DNA from: Cheiracanthium punctorium
Taxonomy: Eukaryota > Arthropoda > Arachnida > Araneae > Cheiracanthiidae
Assembly (NCBI GenBank): GCA_038373885.1
Contig: JAWZYV010014429.1
Span: 792,275-856,274, forward strand
Length of the DNA: 64,000 bases
Reading direction: 5' to 3'
The notes under the pieces are model-generated. The model worked only from the letters and a program-made list of their open reading frames with translations, did not search any database and had not been told where the DNA came from. Shown here in pieces: positions 35,573 through 46,665 of this stretch. The translations under genes were made by a program, and so were the position numbers. How positions within the stretch are numbered: position 1 is the stretch's first letter; each line of letters opens with the position of its first letter.

Positions 35573-36867
35573 CCAGGGGCCAAGGCCCCCAGACTCGCTA
35601 CGCTCGCTTTTCGTATGAGGCATTCGGCCCCTAATCAGGCTTATTCGTAAAAAAGACATAATTTCAACAGACAAAACCCGAAGATTGGATCAGATAGAAT
35701 GTTACTGAGCTACACATTGCTTGGTTCTTGCATGTTCATTGGTACATAAAAATTTAAACTTCACACTACAGTAGACCCCCTCCCCTCATAACACGGAAGA
35801 TATTTTGTTATGGGAATCCGTGTTGTACGGGTCCTGAGCTATACTCCACCTGGAGTGCGGACTCCGCTTATAATCGCTGGAAAAATTATTTGCACTCCTC
35901 AGAAACACAATGATATTTAATGTTGCCATTCAAAAGTTATATTAATTAGGAGCTAAAGCGTAATAAAATCAGAACATCTGTTTCAGCTGTATTTTTAATA
36001 ATGTAAAACCTATTGGACACCTTGCGAATTTGCCACCCATGGCGATTTTTCATTATTTGGCGACTTGCGTACATGTAAAGTTAATAAAAGCTACGGAACA
36101 GATAGGATAGCTTGCCACCCATGGCGACTTTTCATTATTTGGCGATTTACACATGCTCACAACCTATATTTACTGTTCATTTAAGGTTACCGGAAAACCG
36201 TTATCCATATTTTCATTTACATAATCGTTTGCAGATTGGCGTACTTAGCACCACGAATTATACCATCTCGTCGCGCTAGCAAATATCCAAAGTGTACTAT
36301 AACTGCTATAATGGCATAGTTAACGCCGCCAAATATTTCTACTGGTAGCAAATAATCCAGCTGGACGAGAACCGGCTTTAAAATAATCTGCATTTTAATT
36401 ATTTTTCATTTTCAAGATATTAGTTATTCTGTTTTGGAAAAATGAATAATCGCTAATTCTAAACTCCTGTTGTCTAAGCGAACTTACTATTTGAAAATTG
36501 TCAACTTTGTGTAACACATTTTGAGTTACTTATTTCATATAGTTTTTATTTTGGCGTAAAATGGGCGTAATTCTAACTCATGTTTGTAAATTTCACGCGA
36601 TTCTAGATACTTGGAAACGCTTTGTTGCAAAGGAATGAATGATTTTATGCCAAATCTGGCAACCATTCTGTTTATTTTTTCAGTTTTTTATTAATATCTT
36701 CTAAAATAATTCGATTTTCGAAATTTAAATCAGCTTAGCAGGTTCCTCGGAATTTTTCGAATCTGTGGGCACCTTAGTCGAAACTCAAATCCCCACGGTT
36801 TAGGAGGAGATAGGCCAACAAGATTTGACAGCGCCAGCGGCCTTTACTCTTTTTTAGAATAGAGAGA
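35573..36867 (-). mobile_element. Family I Helitron-type element, copy 1
   Basis: On the minus strand it starts TCTCTCTATTCTAAAA and ends with the hairpin GGGGCCTTGGCCCC overlapping CTGG (35576-35573). The flanks are A and T. It carries a pogo-like MITE at 35769-35989. About 80-90 per cent similar by eye to copy 2. Confidence 0.6.
35769..35989. mobile_element. pogo-like MITE, 221 bp, with empty site
   Basis: Starts CAGTAGACCCCC and ends ..CAGCTG, flanked by TA at 35767-35768 and 35990-35991. Copy 2 of element I has a single TA at the same place (about 37422), proving the insertion. An inverted relative of 5563-5892. Confidence 0.75.
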
Positions 36868-37228
36868 TACGCTCAGATAACATATTGAAGTTAGTTATAA
36901 TAGAACCTAAAAATGATGATTGAACTTTTATTAATGTTGGCATAATCGAATATCTGATGAATAGAGAATATATCACCGTAGCTACGATAAAATAATTTGC
37001 TATAATGACAGTGAAAGTTTTTCCAAAGTCCAGTAGAGTTTTTAAATTCTTTGACTGTGAGTGTTTATTTATTTATCTATTTTTTCCGTTAGCCGGGAGC
37101 AAGTGAAAAATTGCCAAATAATTGTGATCTGCGCGAAATTCTTACAAACCTAAAGCGATTTCCTGTACATAGTTGTTTATGCCTTTCCATATTTTGGAAA
37201 TTTAATTTAATTTCGAATTTTTATTCTA
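36868..37228. other. Spacer; start of repeat L copy 1
   Basis: 36868-37149 is unremarkable. From about 37150 ('gtacatagttgtttatgcc', 'ccatattttggaa') the sequence matches L copy 2 at 46672. L is then split by I2 after 37228. Confidence 0.55.
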
Positions 37229-38459
37229 CTAGGGGCCAAGGCCCCTTGACTCGCTACGCTTGCTTTTCGTATGAGGCATTTGGCCTATAATAAGGCTTAT
37301 TCGTAAAAAAGCGTAATTTCAACAAACAAAACAGAAAGGTTGGATCAGAGAGAATGTTACCGAGCTACACATTGCTTGGTTCTTGCATGTTCCTTGGAAC
37401 ATAAAAATTTAAACTTCGCACTATTTTAAATTATGTGACAGCCATGGAACACCTCACGTATTAGTGTTTTATGGCGATTTTTCATAATTTAGCGAATTGC
37501 GTATATGTATAGTTAATAATTAGCTCTAAGAAAACAGTACTTCATATGTTTTCTTTGACAAAAACTACGGGACAGCTAGGATAGTTTGCCACCAATGGCG
37601 ACTTTTCATTATTTGGCGATTTAAGCATGCTCACATCCTATAATTACTGCTCATGTAAGGTTCCCGGAAAACCGTTATCCATATTTTCATATACATAATC
37701 CTTGGCAGATAGGCGTATATAGCACCACGAATTATATCATATCGCCGCACTGGCAAATATCCAAAGTGTACTAGAACTGCTGTAATGGCATAGTTATCGC
37801 CACCAAATATTTCTACTGGTAGCAAATACTCCAGCTGGACCGAACCGGCTTTAAAATAATCTGCACTTTAATTATTTTTCATTTTCAAGAATGGTTCTAA
37901 CATTTTTGAAATCTGTTAGATTCACCCTGCTTGGAAAGATACCATTTTGCCAGATCGTACCTAATGCCAAGATGGCGCTTTTAAAATCAGTTACAATTAT
38001 TTATTCTGTTTTGGAAAAACGAATAATCGCTAATTCTAAACTCCTGTTGTCTAAGCGATCTTACTATTTGAAAATTGTCAACTTTGTGTAACACACTTTG
38101 AGTTATTTATTGCATATAATTTTTAAGTTGGCGTAAAATGGGTGTCATTCTATTTCATGTTTGTCAATTTCACGAGATTCTACATACTTGGAATGCTTGT
38201 TGCAAGGAATGAATGATTTTATGCCAAATCTAGCAACCATTATGTGTATTTTTTCAGTTTTTTATTAATATCTTCTAAAATAATTCGATTTTCGAAATTT
38301 AAGTCAGCTTATCAGGCTCCTCGGAATTTTCAGAATCCGTGGACACCTTATTCGAAACTCAAATCCCCACGGTTTAGGAGGAGATAGCCAAACAAGCTCT
38401 TGACAGCGGCGGCGGTGGCCGCGACGGCGGACGTTACTTTTTTTTTTAGAATAGAGAGA
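37229..38459 (-). mobile_element. Family I Helitron-type element, copy 2
   Basis: Same ends as copy 1: CTAG at 37232-37229 next to the GGGGCC..GGCCCC hairpin, and the TC start at 38459-38458. It splits repeat L. L copy 2 reads 'tttttattaaattccacacg' across the junction, so insertion was between A and T without duplication. Non-coding. Confidence 0.7.
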
Positions 38460-39425
38460 TTCCACACGTTTTCATAAATTCCCCATTATGTAACCAATAA
38501 GCATACAAATTTCTTTTTAGTATATTGATATTTTTGTATTTATTTAATTCTGTATCTAAATACTATTTTGTATACGGATTAAAATTTCCGCCTTTTTTGG
38601 GGAGAAAAGACAGTGTTTCAGAAGTAGTCTTTAAACATTTCCCAGAAAAAACAGTTGGCGGGATTTGCACCTGGCTAACAAAAAAATAACATAGTTCCCC
38701 ACCACATTAGTTATTAAATTGCATCGTTATACTAATGAGAAACTTAAATAGAAAGGAAGCATTAGTCAATGGAACAGGAATGCGCATCAAGTTTATACAT
38801 CGTAATGCTATTGATTGCGAAGTTTAACTTTAACCGCTGGAAATAAAAGAATATTAATTCCACTTATAAAATATTCTGGTACTATTTTATCATAGCCTTT
38901 AAAAAACTCAATTTCCAAATATACCTGCATTTGCGATGACAGTAAATAAATCTCAAAGACAATCATTCGAAAAAAGGGCAAATTTATTGAGGCAGCAAGG
39001 TTTCATACATGGTCAGTGGTGCTCCTCAGCAAGTACAATTGAATCATTCGACTTTTTAAGATACCCCACACCAAGGGCGGCTCCAGACTGAATTCTCGGA
39101 GGGGGCCATCGAACTTTTTACTTAGGTCTATAAATTGTTCAAAATGTAAATTGAACGTGTGAAATCGTGAAGTATGCGAATCTAACGTTGTAAAACAAAA
39201 TTTCGGAGGGGCCATGGCCCCGTCACTGGAGCCGCCCTTGCCCCACACATAATGGGACTTTAGCGGAGGATAGGTCTAGGCTCAATTTTCCGAGGGGGCC
39301 ACTAGACGTTTTAGGTTACCTTAAATTGCTCAAAATGCAAACTGAATGTGTGAAATCCAAAGTCGGAAGAGGGAGATGACCCTATGACCCTTTCGCTGGA
39401 GCTGCCTTTGCATTTAGTCAAATAC
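38460..39425 (+). repeat. Repeat L, copy 1, middle part
   Basis: Matches 46729-47510 closely ('accaataagcatacaaattt', 'gttggcgggatttgcacctg'). It continues at 40713 after Helitron C. It differs from copy 2 by a ~90-base extra segment near 38940-39030 and a MITE. Confidence 0.75.
39072..39240. mobile_element. hAT MITE, 169 bp, perfect 15-bp TIR
   Basis: Perfect termini CAAGGGCGGCTCCAG / CTGGAGCCGCCCTTG and an exact 8-bp duplication CCCCACAC (39064-39071, 39241-39248). L copy 2 lacks it. Non-coding. Confidence 0.88.
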
Positions 39426-40712
39426 TAGCTAAAGTACCCGTCGTTGACGGGTTAGTACTGAATGCAAATTTCCAAAAAGCAAGTTTCGTCAGCATTGTAG
39501 GAATACATAGAATGGATGTAGTATGTTGCCAAAGTAAAGAAAGCGAAGTTATAATTTTTATGTATTGTTAAAATATTACAGGTTAGAGAGTAACTAAGTA
39601 ATATCATTTCATTCGCTTTAGTCGTAATTAAGTGATGCGCGAACGAATACTTACGCATATTGAAATAATTTTCGCAAAATTTCAAAATCTAATCAATATT
39701 TTTGAAAAATTGGAAACCTAGAATATAAGTTGAGTGACAACCTATTATGTCACCAAATTTCGTTTCATTCCCTGCAGTCTTTATTTCGTGATGCTGGAAC
39801 AAAATTTCAGCATTTTAAAACAATTTTCACAAAATCTCAAAATGTAATCAAAATATTTTAAAAATCCAACGCCTATAAATTAAGATTACTTACTACCTAC
39901 CATATCACCAAATTTCGTATCATTTGTATTAGTCGTTATTACGACGTGATGCCTGAAGAAATATAAACGCATTTTGAGAGAATCTTCACAAAATCTCAAA
40001 ATCTAATAAAAATGTTTAAAAAATTGGACACCTATAGTTTATGTTGAGGGAGTCATGTGACCAAATTTCATATCATTCGCTTTAGTCGTTATTACGTAAT
40101 GCGTGAACAAAGATTCACCCAGTTTTAAACGATTTTCGCAAAATCTCGAAATCTGATCGATTTTTTTTAATTAGATGCTTATAGTTTAAGGTGAGTGACC
40201 ACCTATCATTTCACCTAATATTATTGTTTCACCTTTGCAGTTATTACGTGATGTGCGAACACAAATTTACGCAGTTTGAAACGCAAAATCTCAAAATCAA
40301 GATTTTTTTAAAATTCGACGCCAATTTTTCAAGTTGAATTACCACCTATCATGAAACCAAATTTCATTTCAATCACTTCAGTCGTTTTTACTTGATGGTC
40401 GAACAGGAATTTACGCAGTTTAAAACGATTTTCTCAAAATCTAATTAAGATTTTTTTTTAAATCGGCGCCTGTGTTTTAACTTGAGTGACCACCTATCAT
40501 GACAGCCAATTTCTTATCATTCTCTTCTGACGTTTGATGACGTTTCTGATGCTTGAACAAAAAAAGCGTCACGGACAGAATGACAGAACGACAGACAAAC
40601 TTTTTTTTGAGGGTCGCACCGGATTCCCAGGTGCTTGAAACGGATAGCAATCGCAAAATTTTTGAATTCCAAGAAATGTACAGACAAGTTTAATTTTATT
40701 TATATAGATAGA
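39426..40712 (-). mobile_element. Family C Helitron-type element, 1.29 kb
   Basis: On the minus strand it starts TCTATCTATATAAATAAAAT and ends with the hairpin ACCCGTC-AAC-GACGGGT, seven bases, and CTAG (39429-39426). It sits between A (39425) and T (40713); L copy 2 gives the empty site near 47510. The core is six ~150-bp tandem units ('caaaatctcaaaatct' near 39672, 39830, 39988, 40138, 40283 and 40433). A (gaca)-rich patch lies near the 5' end. Relatives are at 57405 and 42786. Non-coding. Confidence 0.75.
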
Positions 40713-40955
40713 TGATAGAGTTCTTACAAAAACACCATCTTCACAGAAAAGTGTGGTGGTTGTAAAGTGAAATTGTACTAAAGTGGCCACTAAATACAGA
40801 TAGTCTCTTAGCCAAGGTGGTCACTTTAGTAGGTTCCAGTGTATATGGAATGGTGAGACATATTCTTTGACAGAAGAACTTTATTCACACTTAAATTTAA
40901 AAGAAATAATGCTTTATGGTCGAATTTCGACCACTGGCAGACAACAAGTAAATAT
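40713..40955 (+). repeat. Repeat L, copy 1, 3' part
   Basis: Matches 47511-47750, including 'aggtggtcactttagtaggt' and the 3' hairpin GGTCGAAnTTCGACC. The final CTAG of copy 2 is changed to CAAG here. L is thus itself probably a plus-strand Helitron. Confidence 0.65.
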
Positions 40956-42785
40956 AAATGTCTGTTTGTTCAAATCCGCAAATCTCCGAAAGCTCTTCAT
41001 CAATTGTTTTCAGATTCTGACATAGTGTTGCATTCGAACACGGAAGTGTTTTTATAAAACTTTTATACAGACGTCACATCAGTGACAGACAAAAACGTGC
41101 TTTATTTGAAAAACAGTGCCAATCGACTACCGAAAGTGTTCTAATCGCCTCCTGTTAAGTACTTTGGCGTGCGTCAAGGTGCAAGTAACCTCTCAGTCAA
41201 CAACATGAGCTTAATGTTCTAGGTATTGCAAGTGAGACTGACGTAATTTGGATGTCACGAGTTTAAAAATGCAGTTTTTAAAAATCCTTAATTTAGAAAC
41301 TCGATTAGGTTAACAGGCTTTCACAAAAAAATTTTGCAATGAGCGAAATAACATTAGAGTGAAGGACTTTTTTTTTCACGAGTCCAATAAATTGCTTTAA
41401 ATATCAATTTAAATTAATTATCTCTGACGCACAAATTACGTCACTTGCAAAATATTTCGTAACTTATCCGATTTCGGTTCTTGAAAAATCTGAAATTAAT
41501 AAGTTCGATTGATTCCCTTTTTCGTGAGTCTTAGATGGTTATGTGCATTTATCAGTGCGCTTAGTACAGAAGCTTTCACAGATGGTGTATATCTCACACA
41601 AAATAGAACACTTCCACATACGAGGGATATCGTAAACAGTCCCTCGAGAATCAGAAACGAAGAATTTACACACACCACATAAAAACAAAGCTTCAAAAAG
41701 CAAGGAAATTATAGTAAAAGCAAGCAATATAAATCTCACGAACAATCCTCAACTAACTATTAAAAGTTACGATAAGTGAATATTTTAATCGAAATACTCA
41801 CTAAATTGCCATGTCGGTTGTCCGTCGCTGGAACTGCAGACATATAGTATCGTAGAAGTCGGAAAAATGTCGAAATATTTTCCGGAGACGAAATTACAGA
41901 TATAATAAATTCGAAAACGTAATTAAAAAACAAGTAACCATTAATGACACACACTCACAAAATAAAAACCAAAAAAAAAAAAAATAACCATTTACAGATG
42001 TTTCCGAGAGTTCTGAAAGAACAGATCGCATATGTGCACGCTTCACCGATCAAGTTCGAGAAAGTTCGAATTTTTTCCGTTTTTTAATTCGCCGCCCTGA
42101 GATTCGGAGAAGTTGAGTTGTGTCGTGTTCATTTGGGCGCGTTCTTTTTCCCTTTTGTGACACACCGTTCTGAGAGCAAAGCAGCCTATTCATCGGAAAC
42201 TCGATAGCTCACTGAACTAGGGGTTAGTGATGCCTGTATTCATAGGTGACGCAGAAGCTACTAGGAGTTTCTAGAAGAATGTATCTACCGAAGATTCCAC
42301 ATAACGCGGAAGTTTTAATTACGTCATAGGAATGCAGCTGAATCATTAGGCTATTGTGTGATTTTAATGCAGGAAAACCAACTTTACAGGCCCAATAGGG
42401 AAATCGCGTCAAATGTTCGAAATGCTGCCAAGCTTGTCGATTTTTTGGCGAAATAATTTTTTTTGACGAATAATAATTGTGAATTTCTTCCTTTAGTTTA
42501 TTTCTATCGTAAGTTTTAATCAAAATGTCTTCGGTTAAAAAAAGAGCGGGAATCAATTGCTTTAATATCGTGGCGTAATGTTTACATATTTACATTACAG
42601 GAAATTTTTCAAAACATTTTTTTTCTAATGTATCGTAAAGCCCTTAACTTCACAGAAGATCTCACTTGCGATTTGAAAATCCGATGCCTCCTTTAAAAAC
42701 GGAGTTTTTCTAATTCTATGAGTAACAATCTAACAAAAATCTCGTACCGTGACTGACTTACATAAAAGCGTTAAACTGTTCACGC
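40956..42785. other. Unassigned 1.8 kb, no convincing gene
   Basis: AT-rich with short words shared with family F ('tgagcgaaataacattag', TGACGTAA). A slightly GC-richer patch lies at 42080-42260. Several short minus-strand frames near 41500-41950 begin at non-ATG codons or lack ATG. I would not call any of them a gene. Confidence 0.4.
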
Positions 42786-43075
42786 TGATGCGATTAGATT
42801 CTAACATTATGTTTTTAAAAATTCGACGCCTATAGTTTAAGTTCAGTGGCCACCTATCAAATCACCAAATTTTATTTCATTCGCTTCAATCAGTTTTTCG
42901 TGATGTGCGAATAAGAAAAGCGTCACTGATGAAACAACAGACAGACAAACTATTTTTTCTCGGGGGGGGGGGACGGTCGTACTGGTGTCCCAATTGCTTA
43001 AAACGAATCGAAATCGCAAAACTTTTTAATACCAACTAGTGTAGAAGCAAATTCTAATTTTATTTATTTAAATAC
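42786..43075 (-). mobile_element. Family C fragment
   Basis: Last ~290 bases of a C-type element: 'aaaaattcgacgcctatag', one monomer, the (gaca) patch, a G run at 42962-42971 and the 'attttatttattt' end. The rest is missing. A SINE follows directly. Confidence 0.6.
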
Positions 43076-43078
43076 ATA

Positions 43079-43260
43079 AAAGGCCTCACCATGGTACAGT
43101 GGATATATCACTGAGAATGGTAGAGAGCCGAAGTGTGAAGGTCCCGGGTTCGGGTCCCACCGCGCGGTTGTCGATCTAACGGTCTGGAGTTTTGATAGGT
43201 TTTCTCCAGATGTAACGTGAATACGCGTTAGAACACCTTTGAAAGTTCTCCTACCAAGGC
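43079..43260 (+). repeat. tRNA-derived SINE, type 1
   Basis: Box A-like 'tggtacagtgg' (about 43092) and box B 'gggttcgggtccc' (about 43146) have RNA polymerase III promoter spacing. They are followed by a body with 'ggttttctccagatgtaacg' and 'gtgaatacgcgttagaac'. A diverged inverted copy is at 58676-58795. Confidence 0.65.
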
Positions 43261-43423
43261 ACCCCTATCCTTGTTAGATTGCCCTAGCGTAGCGTTGCCA
43301 TAATCACACAAAACGTTACAGAAGATCTCACTTGCGATTTGAAAATCTGGTGCCCCGTTTAAAAACACAAGTTCCCATTCCGAAATTGAAACAGCAATCA
43401 CTTCAAACATTAGTCATCTCATC

Positions 43424-43503
43424 CCGAGTCGAACTCGTCTAGTTGTTAGGACGCTTGCTTTCCACTCCGAGGGTCTATAGTTCGATACCAGTCGCGGAAG
43501 CAA
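43424..43503 (+). repeat. tRNA-Glu-like pseudogene or SINE head
   Basis: 'tctagttgttaggacg' (D-arm, box A), TTC in anticodon position within 'gctttccac', and 'agttcgatacc' (T-arm, box B) give a tRNA-Glu(UUC)-like order. The acceptor stem does not pair, so it is not a functional tRNA. Confidence 0.45.
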
Positions 43504-43807
43504 GAAGGACGCAGTTTAAAAGTAATTTGAAGTTCTTACGTATGATAACAGATGGCAGAACTATAATTCAATGACGTCACTATTCGCTTTTTCTCCATAT
43601 GCATCTGAGAGTGATGGTCACGCAGAAGCGTGACGTTCAAGGGTGGTTCTAGTGTTGCAGTCGGGGAGGGGTAATGATATTTTATAATTTTAAATGAACT
43701 CACTACCTCAGAGAAGGAGTGACTGCCGGGGGGCGCACAGAGGAAAGGGAACCTTTCTGACTGCACAATACACTTATACATACACAATACACTTACATAT
43801 ATGTGAA
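43504..43807. other. Non-coding spacer
   Basis: No recognised feature except a C-rich patch at 43726-43740. An open frame on each strand here has no family features. Confidence 0.4.
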
Positions 43808-44466
43808 CTAGCTGAAACAACCGTTCTTCGCAAGGAATGGATATTGTCAATACCACCAAATACAAATGAAAATAAGTAAATAAATATCAAACAAATTTTG
43901 GTTATATATTTAACCGTCCACAAAAACTGTTTTAGGATATTCTTCAGGTATAGTCTAACAGTACTTGATTTTTTTAAATACTGTTTAGAATGTGCATTAT
44001 ATTCCCCGCGTATTTGTCTTCTTGTTCTTCAAAATTGAAATCTATGTTAAAATCACCTAATCCCCGCCAGGCATAGTCTAACTATATTTCACCTTTACTC
44101 GAATGTAGACAGTATGTAAATGTAAGAATAAATGTGAAAAGAACGTTTTGGCCCCTTACTCCCGTTTGGGTGCGAATTCTAAAAAAACCGGAAAAAACCT
44201 TTTAGGTATTTGTGTTGTTATATTTTGAAGCAAGAATTGTACGGCAATCTCTTTTTAACCCTGCGATATGAAGGGAAACGTAAAAAGAACGTTTGGGGCA
44301 GCCATCCCCGTCTGGGCTCGAATTTTTAAAAATCGCTTCTTAAATGACACCTTGGACATAAAAGCTGTAAGCTCCTAAAATTTCATGTCTGTCCTGCAGA
44401 AGATTTGGCTGGGCGATGATCGTCAGTCAGTCAGTCAGGACATCTTCCTTTATATATAGAGAGAGA
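43808..44466 (-). mobile_element. Family J Helitron-type element
   Basis: CTAG (43811-43808 on the minus strand) follows the decayed hairpin CCTTGCGAAGAACGG, similar to element D's CCCGTGCGAAGAACGGG. The other end has (cagt)n and 'tttatatatagagagaga', the same style as families I and C. Internal 'aaaagaacgttt' segments repeat near 44140 and 44285. The 5' boundary is uncertain by a few bases. Confidence 0.45.
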
Positions 44467-45277
44467 ATGTTTAATTAATCATCAAATGTGAAATAAATGT
44501 TTAATTAATCATATAATTAATGAAATATGTGAATATCGAAAATAATAACCTTGCATCCCCCCCCTCCCATCGATCAAAATTATTGTTATCTTTGAAGAGT
44601 TCCTACGTTTCGCCAGTAGATAGTGTTATTTGTTTATTTCACCCTAGTGAATTCCCCATCAGAATTAATTTTCACTTTCGTTTTAAAAAATCCCACCCCA
44701 ATGGTGACGATCATGCGAATTCAGTGCTTTTCCCCCCGTCATAAATGTACCCAACGTGCCTAAAGAAGTTTACACTTCAAAAAAAAAAAAAAAAAAAATC
44801 TACATTCGCCATTGGTATGAAGACAATATTCGAAATCGCTATAAACGTGAGACTACTGTTCTGCACATTATTTACTTCATACAAAAAAGTAAAAATAAAG
44901 ACATTCTGGGCATCAAACAACATGCGCGAGAGGTCTCGCTCGAGGCGATACCTACGGATGCGATACGAGACCGCGAGACGATACTTCCAGGTGCGAGACG
45001 AGACCGCAAGACGATACCCTCCAAGTGCGAGACGATACGAGACCTGGACTATTTCTCGTCTCGCATGGTCTCGCGTCCATACCCTAATATGCAGTTTCTC
45101 GTATGGTAATAACAAAAAATACCTACTTATACCTGTAATACGCTAACATATGCGGCACCAATATCGACTATATTTCCTCGCTGCGAATGGCAACAGCTAG
45201 ATGTAAACAGTGCAATAACAATAATGCATGTGCAAAAATCCAAATCAACAGGTTAATGACTTCAAATGGAGCATATC
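44467..45277. repeat. Non-coding; GAGACGATAC-rich patch 44925-45075
   Basis: A 20-base A run lies near 44779. Then ~150 bases dense in degenerate copies of 'gcgagacgatacgagac' (GAGACG, GAGACC and inverted CGTCTC forms) contrast with AT-rich flanks. No gene; the open frames on both strands reflect the repeat. Confidence 0.5.
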
Positions 45278-45375
45278 CCAGCAAACACACACAGGTTCTC
45301 TGAACGTCTATTAACGTTCAGAAGACGTCTTCTGAACGTTAATAGACGTTCAGAGAACCTGTGTGTGTTTGCTGG
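45278..45375. repeat. Perfect 98-bp palindrome without spacer
   Basis: Each arm is 49 bases, outermost CCAGCAAACACACACAGG and innermost AGAAGAC, meeting at 45326/45327 in GAC|GTC. No mismatch over the 49 pairs as read. Each arm also contains inner inverted words (GAACGT / ACGTTC). Confidence 0.95.
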
Positions 45376-46083
45376 CTCAGTAGCTAGATTACAAATAACG
45401 ATGGTAGATACGCAAAAATACAAGACCTTTCGGACTTTTTCATAGCTTTAAAATATCGAATTGACAGTACTTGGCGCATTCATCGCCCATCTAAAAAATG
45501 TCACCACGCATTGGGCTAAAGCACATTATAGCCATTTGCTGTTTCAACATCGGCTTTTATGATGACACCCAAAATGTGTAGCAACCCTAATCTAAATAAA
45601 TTTAATGGCAAATACTATGAAAACAAAGACGCATGATATTCATTGAAATGAGTCCAGGTATGGGAGCGGCTAGTTAAGTACAAATTGTGACTTTTAAATC
45701 TAAGAAATTGTAATAATCTTCGTATATTGTTGCCAATAAATGTTTCACAAACATATGCAGACCTTTTATGTAAAATTAACCTTAAAAATAAAATCCAACT
45801 TGGAAAAATTATGGGTGTATTTAACTGTCAGAAATTTGAAAAAGGAATTCATTAGACATACAAATAAAGTAAATTTTTAATCCATTGGAGATTTAAATAA
45901 AGGAATGCTCATGAAAAAATTATCATTCACGAGAAGGATGGGAAAATATTAATACTGGAATGCCTTTATAAAAAATATACGCAGAAAAGAAATACATATT
46001 TCCATTAATAAAATAAAATAAAATAAAATTATCTAATAAAAGTGACAATTTATAAAATGAAATTGTGCATGTATCATTTGCAG
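45376..46083. other. AT-rich, probably intronic
   Basis: No repeat or gene recognised. It ends with an acceptor-like 'tttgcag' at 46077-46083. Confidence 0.4.
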
Positions 46084-46227
46084 ATTGTTGTTCTTAAAAG
46101 TCGTCGATTACCCTCTTCCAACAGCTCTCAGTCAAAATTGGATCCTCGCTTTGAGAATTCTCCTGTGCTGTTTGGCAACGAGAGTGATACAGATGAAATT
46201 ATATCAAGTTTAATACAGGTCACTGAA
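46084..46227 (+). CDS. Candidate internal coding exon, unknown gene
   Basis: 144 bases between an acceptor (TTTGCAG, ending 46083) and a consensus donor (GTAAGT from 46228) give 48 codons, phase 0 at both ends. The peptide begins IVVLKSRRLPSSNSSQSKLD and ends SDTDEIISSLIQVTE. It is Ser-rich and polar, and looks disordered. Family unknown. An alternative donor (GTCACT at 46219) would also keep phase 0. The frame stays open to 46353 if unspliced. It could be the penultimate region of the same gene as 46459-46619, but the phases do not fit. Confidence 0.5.
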
Positions 46228-46458
46228 GTAAGTGAGTGCCCATTCATTGGTGTTGTTGAATTTCGTTCTCATATTAACCCTTTAATGCACAGTGTTCCCG
46301 CTCTGGGAACACCAAACTCTGACGTTCTGACTGTTGCCACTCACGAAGAATAGATTTGATTTCTATAAAAATTGTTGCGGGTGACATAGCTCCACGAGAA
46401 TCCTTTACTTTTTAGCACGTCATTTGCCGTAAAAAATTGTCACGATTATTTTTAACAG

Positions 46459-46619
46459 CACTGACATCTGCTAAAAATGGAAGAATGCGAGAACAGCTGG
46501 ATAGATTGCCCAATGCTGAAAAAAGGGCTGCCGTTTTCATCGCTCAACTTAACTACCAGCAAGATGGCGGACGATCGAAACGTTCATCGCGTGCCACAGA
46601 TCTAGAGACCCTTTTTTGA
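46459..46619 (+). CDS. Candidate terminal exon, unknown gene
   Basis: The acceptor TTTTTAACAG ends at 46458. The open frame uses the last two bases of a split codon and runs ALTSAKNGRMREQLDRLPNA.. to a TGA at 46617-46619. The ~53-residue tail is polar and basic (RSKRSSRATD), like a cytoplasmic C-terminus. It needs an upstream exon ending in phase 1, while the exon at 46084 ends in phase 0, so another exon or a different gene is required. No polyadenylation signal is seen before repeat L starts at about 46666. Confidence 0.35.
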
Positions 46620-46665
46620 CGCAGCTGGATGTGCGGCACAGCACAGCCAGCTGCACACATTTCCA

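Noticed and set aside
39672..40450. CRISPR-like array in element C
   Set aside because: Units are ~150 bp, diverged throughout, with no short constant repeat and unique spacers, and this is eukaryotic DNA.
41539..41745. Minus-strand frame with a hydrophobic start and several cysteines, resembling a small secreted peptide
   Set aside because: It starts at TTG with an in-frame stop just upstream, has no ATG before the cysteine part, no splice support, and lies in repeat-like DNA.
43424..43503. Functional tRNA-Glu gene
   Set aside because: Box A, anticodon and box B are in order, but the acceptor stem does not pair and no poly-T terminator follows at the right place.
8100..43580. Recurring TGACGTCA (CRE-like) sites
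   Set aside because: They occur at 8103, 8879, 21212 and 43572 among others, mainly because repeats carry them. No promoter context was seen.
46229..46458. Direct splicing of the 46084-46227 exon to 46459-46619
   Set aside because: The first ends in phase 0 and the second needs phase 1, so joining them would break the frame.
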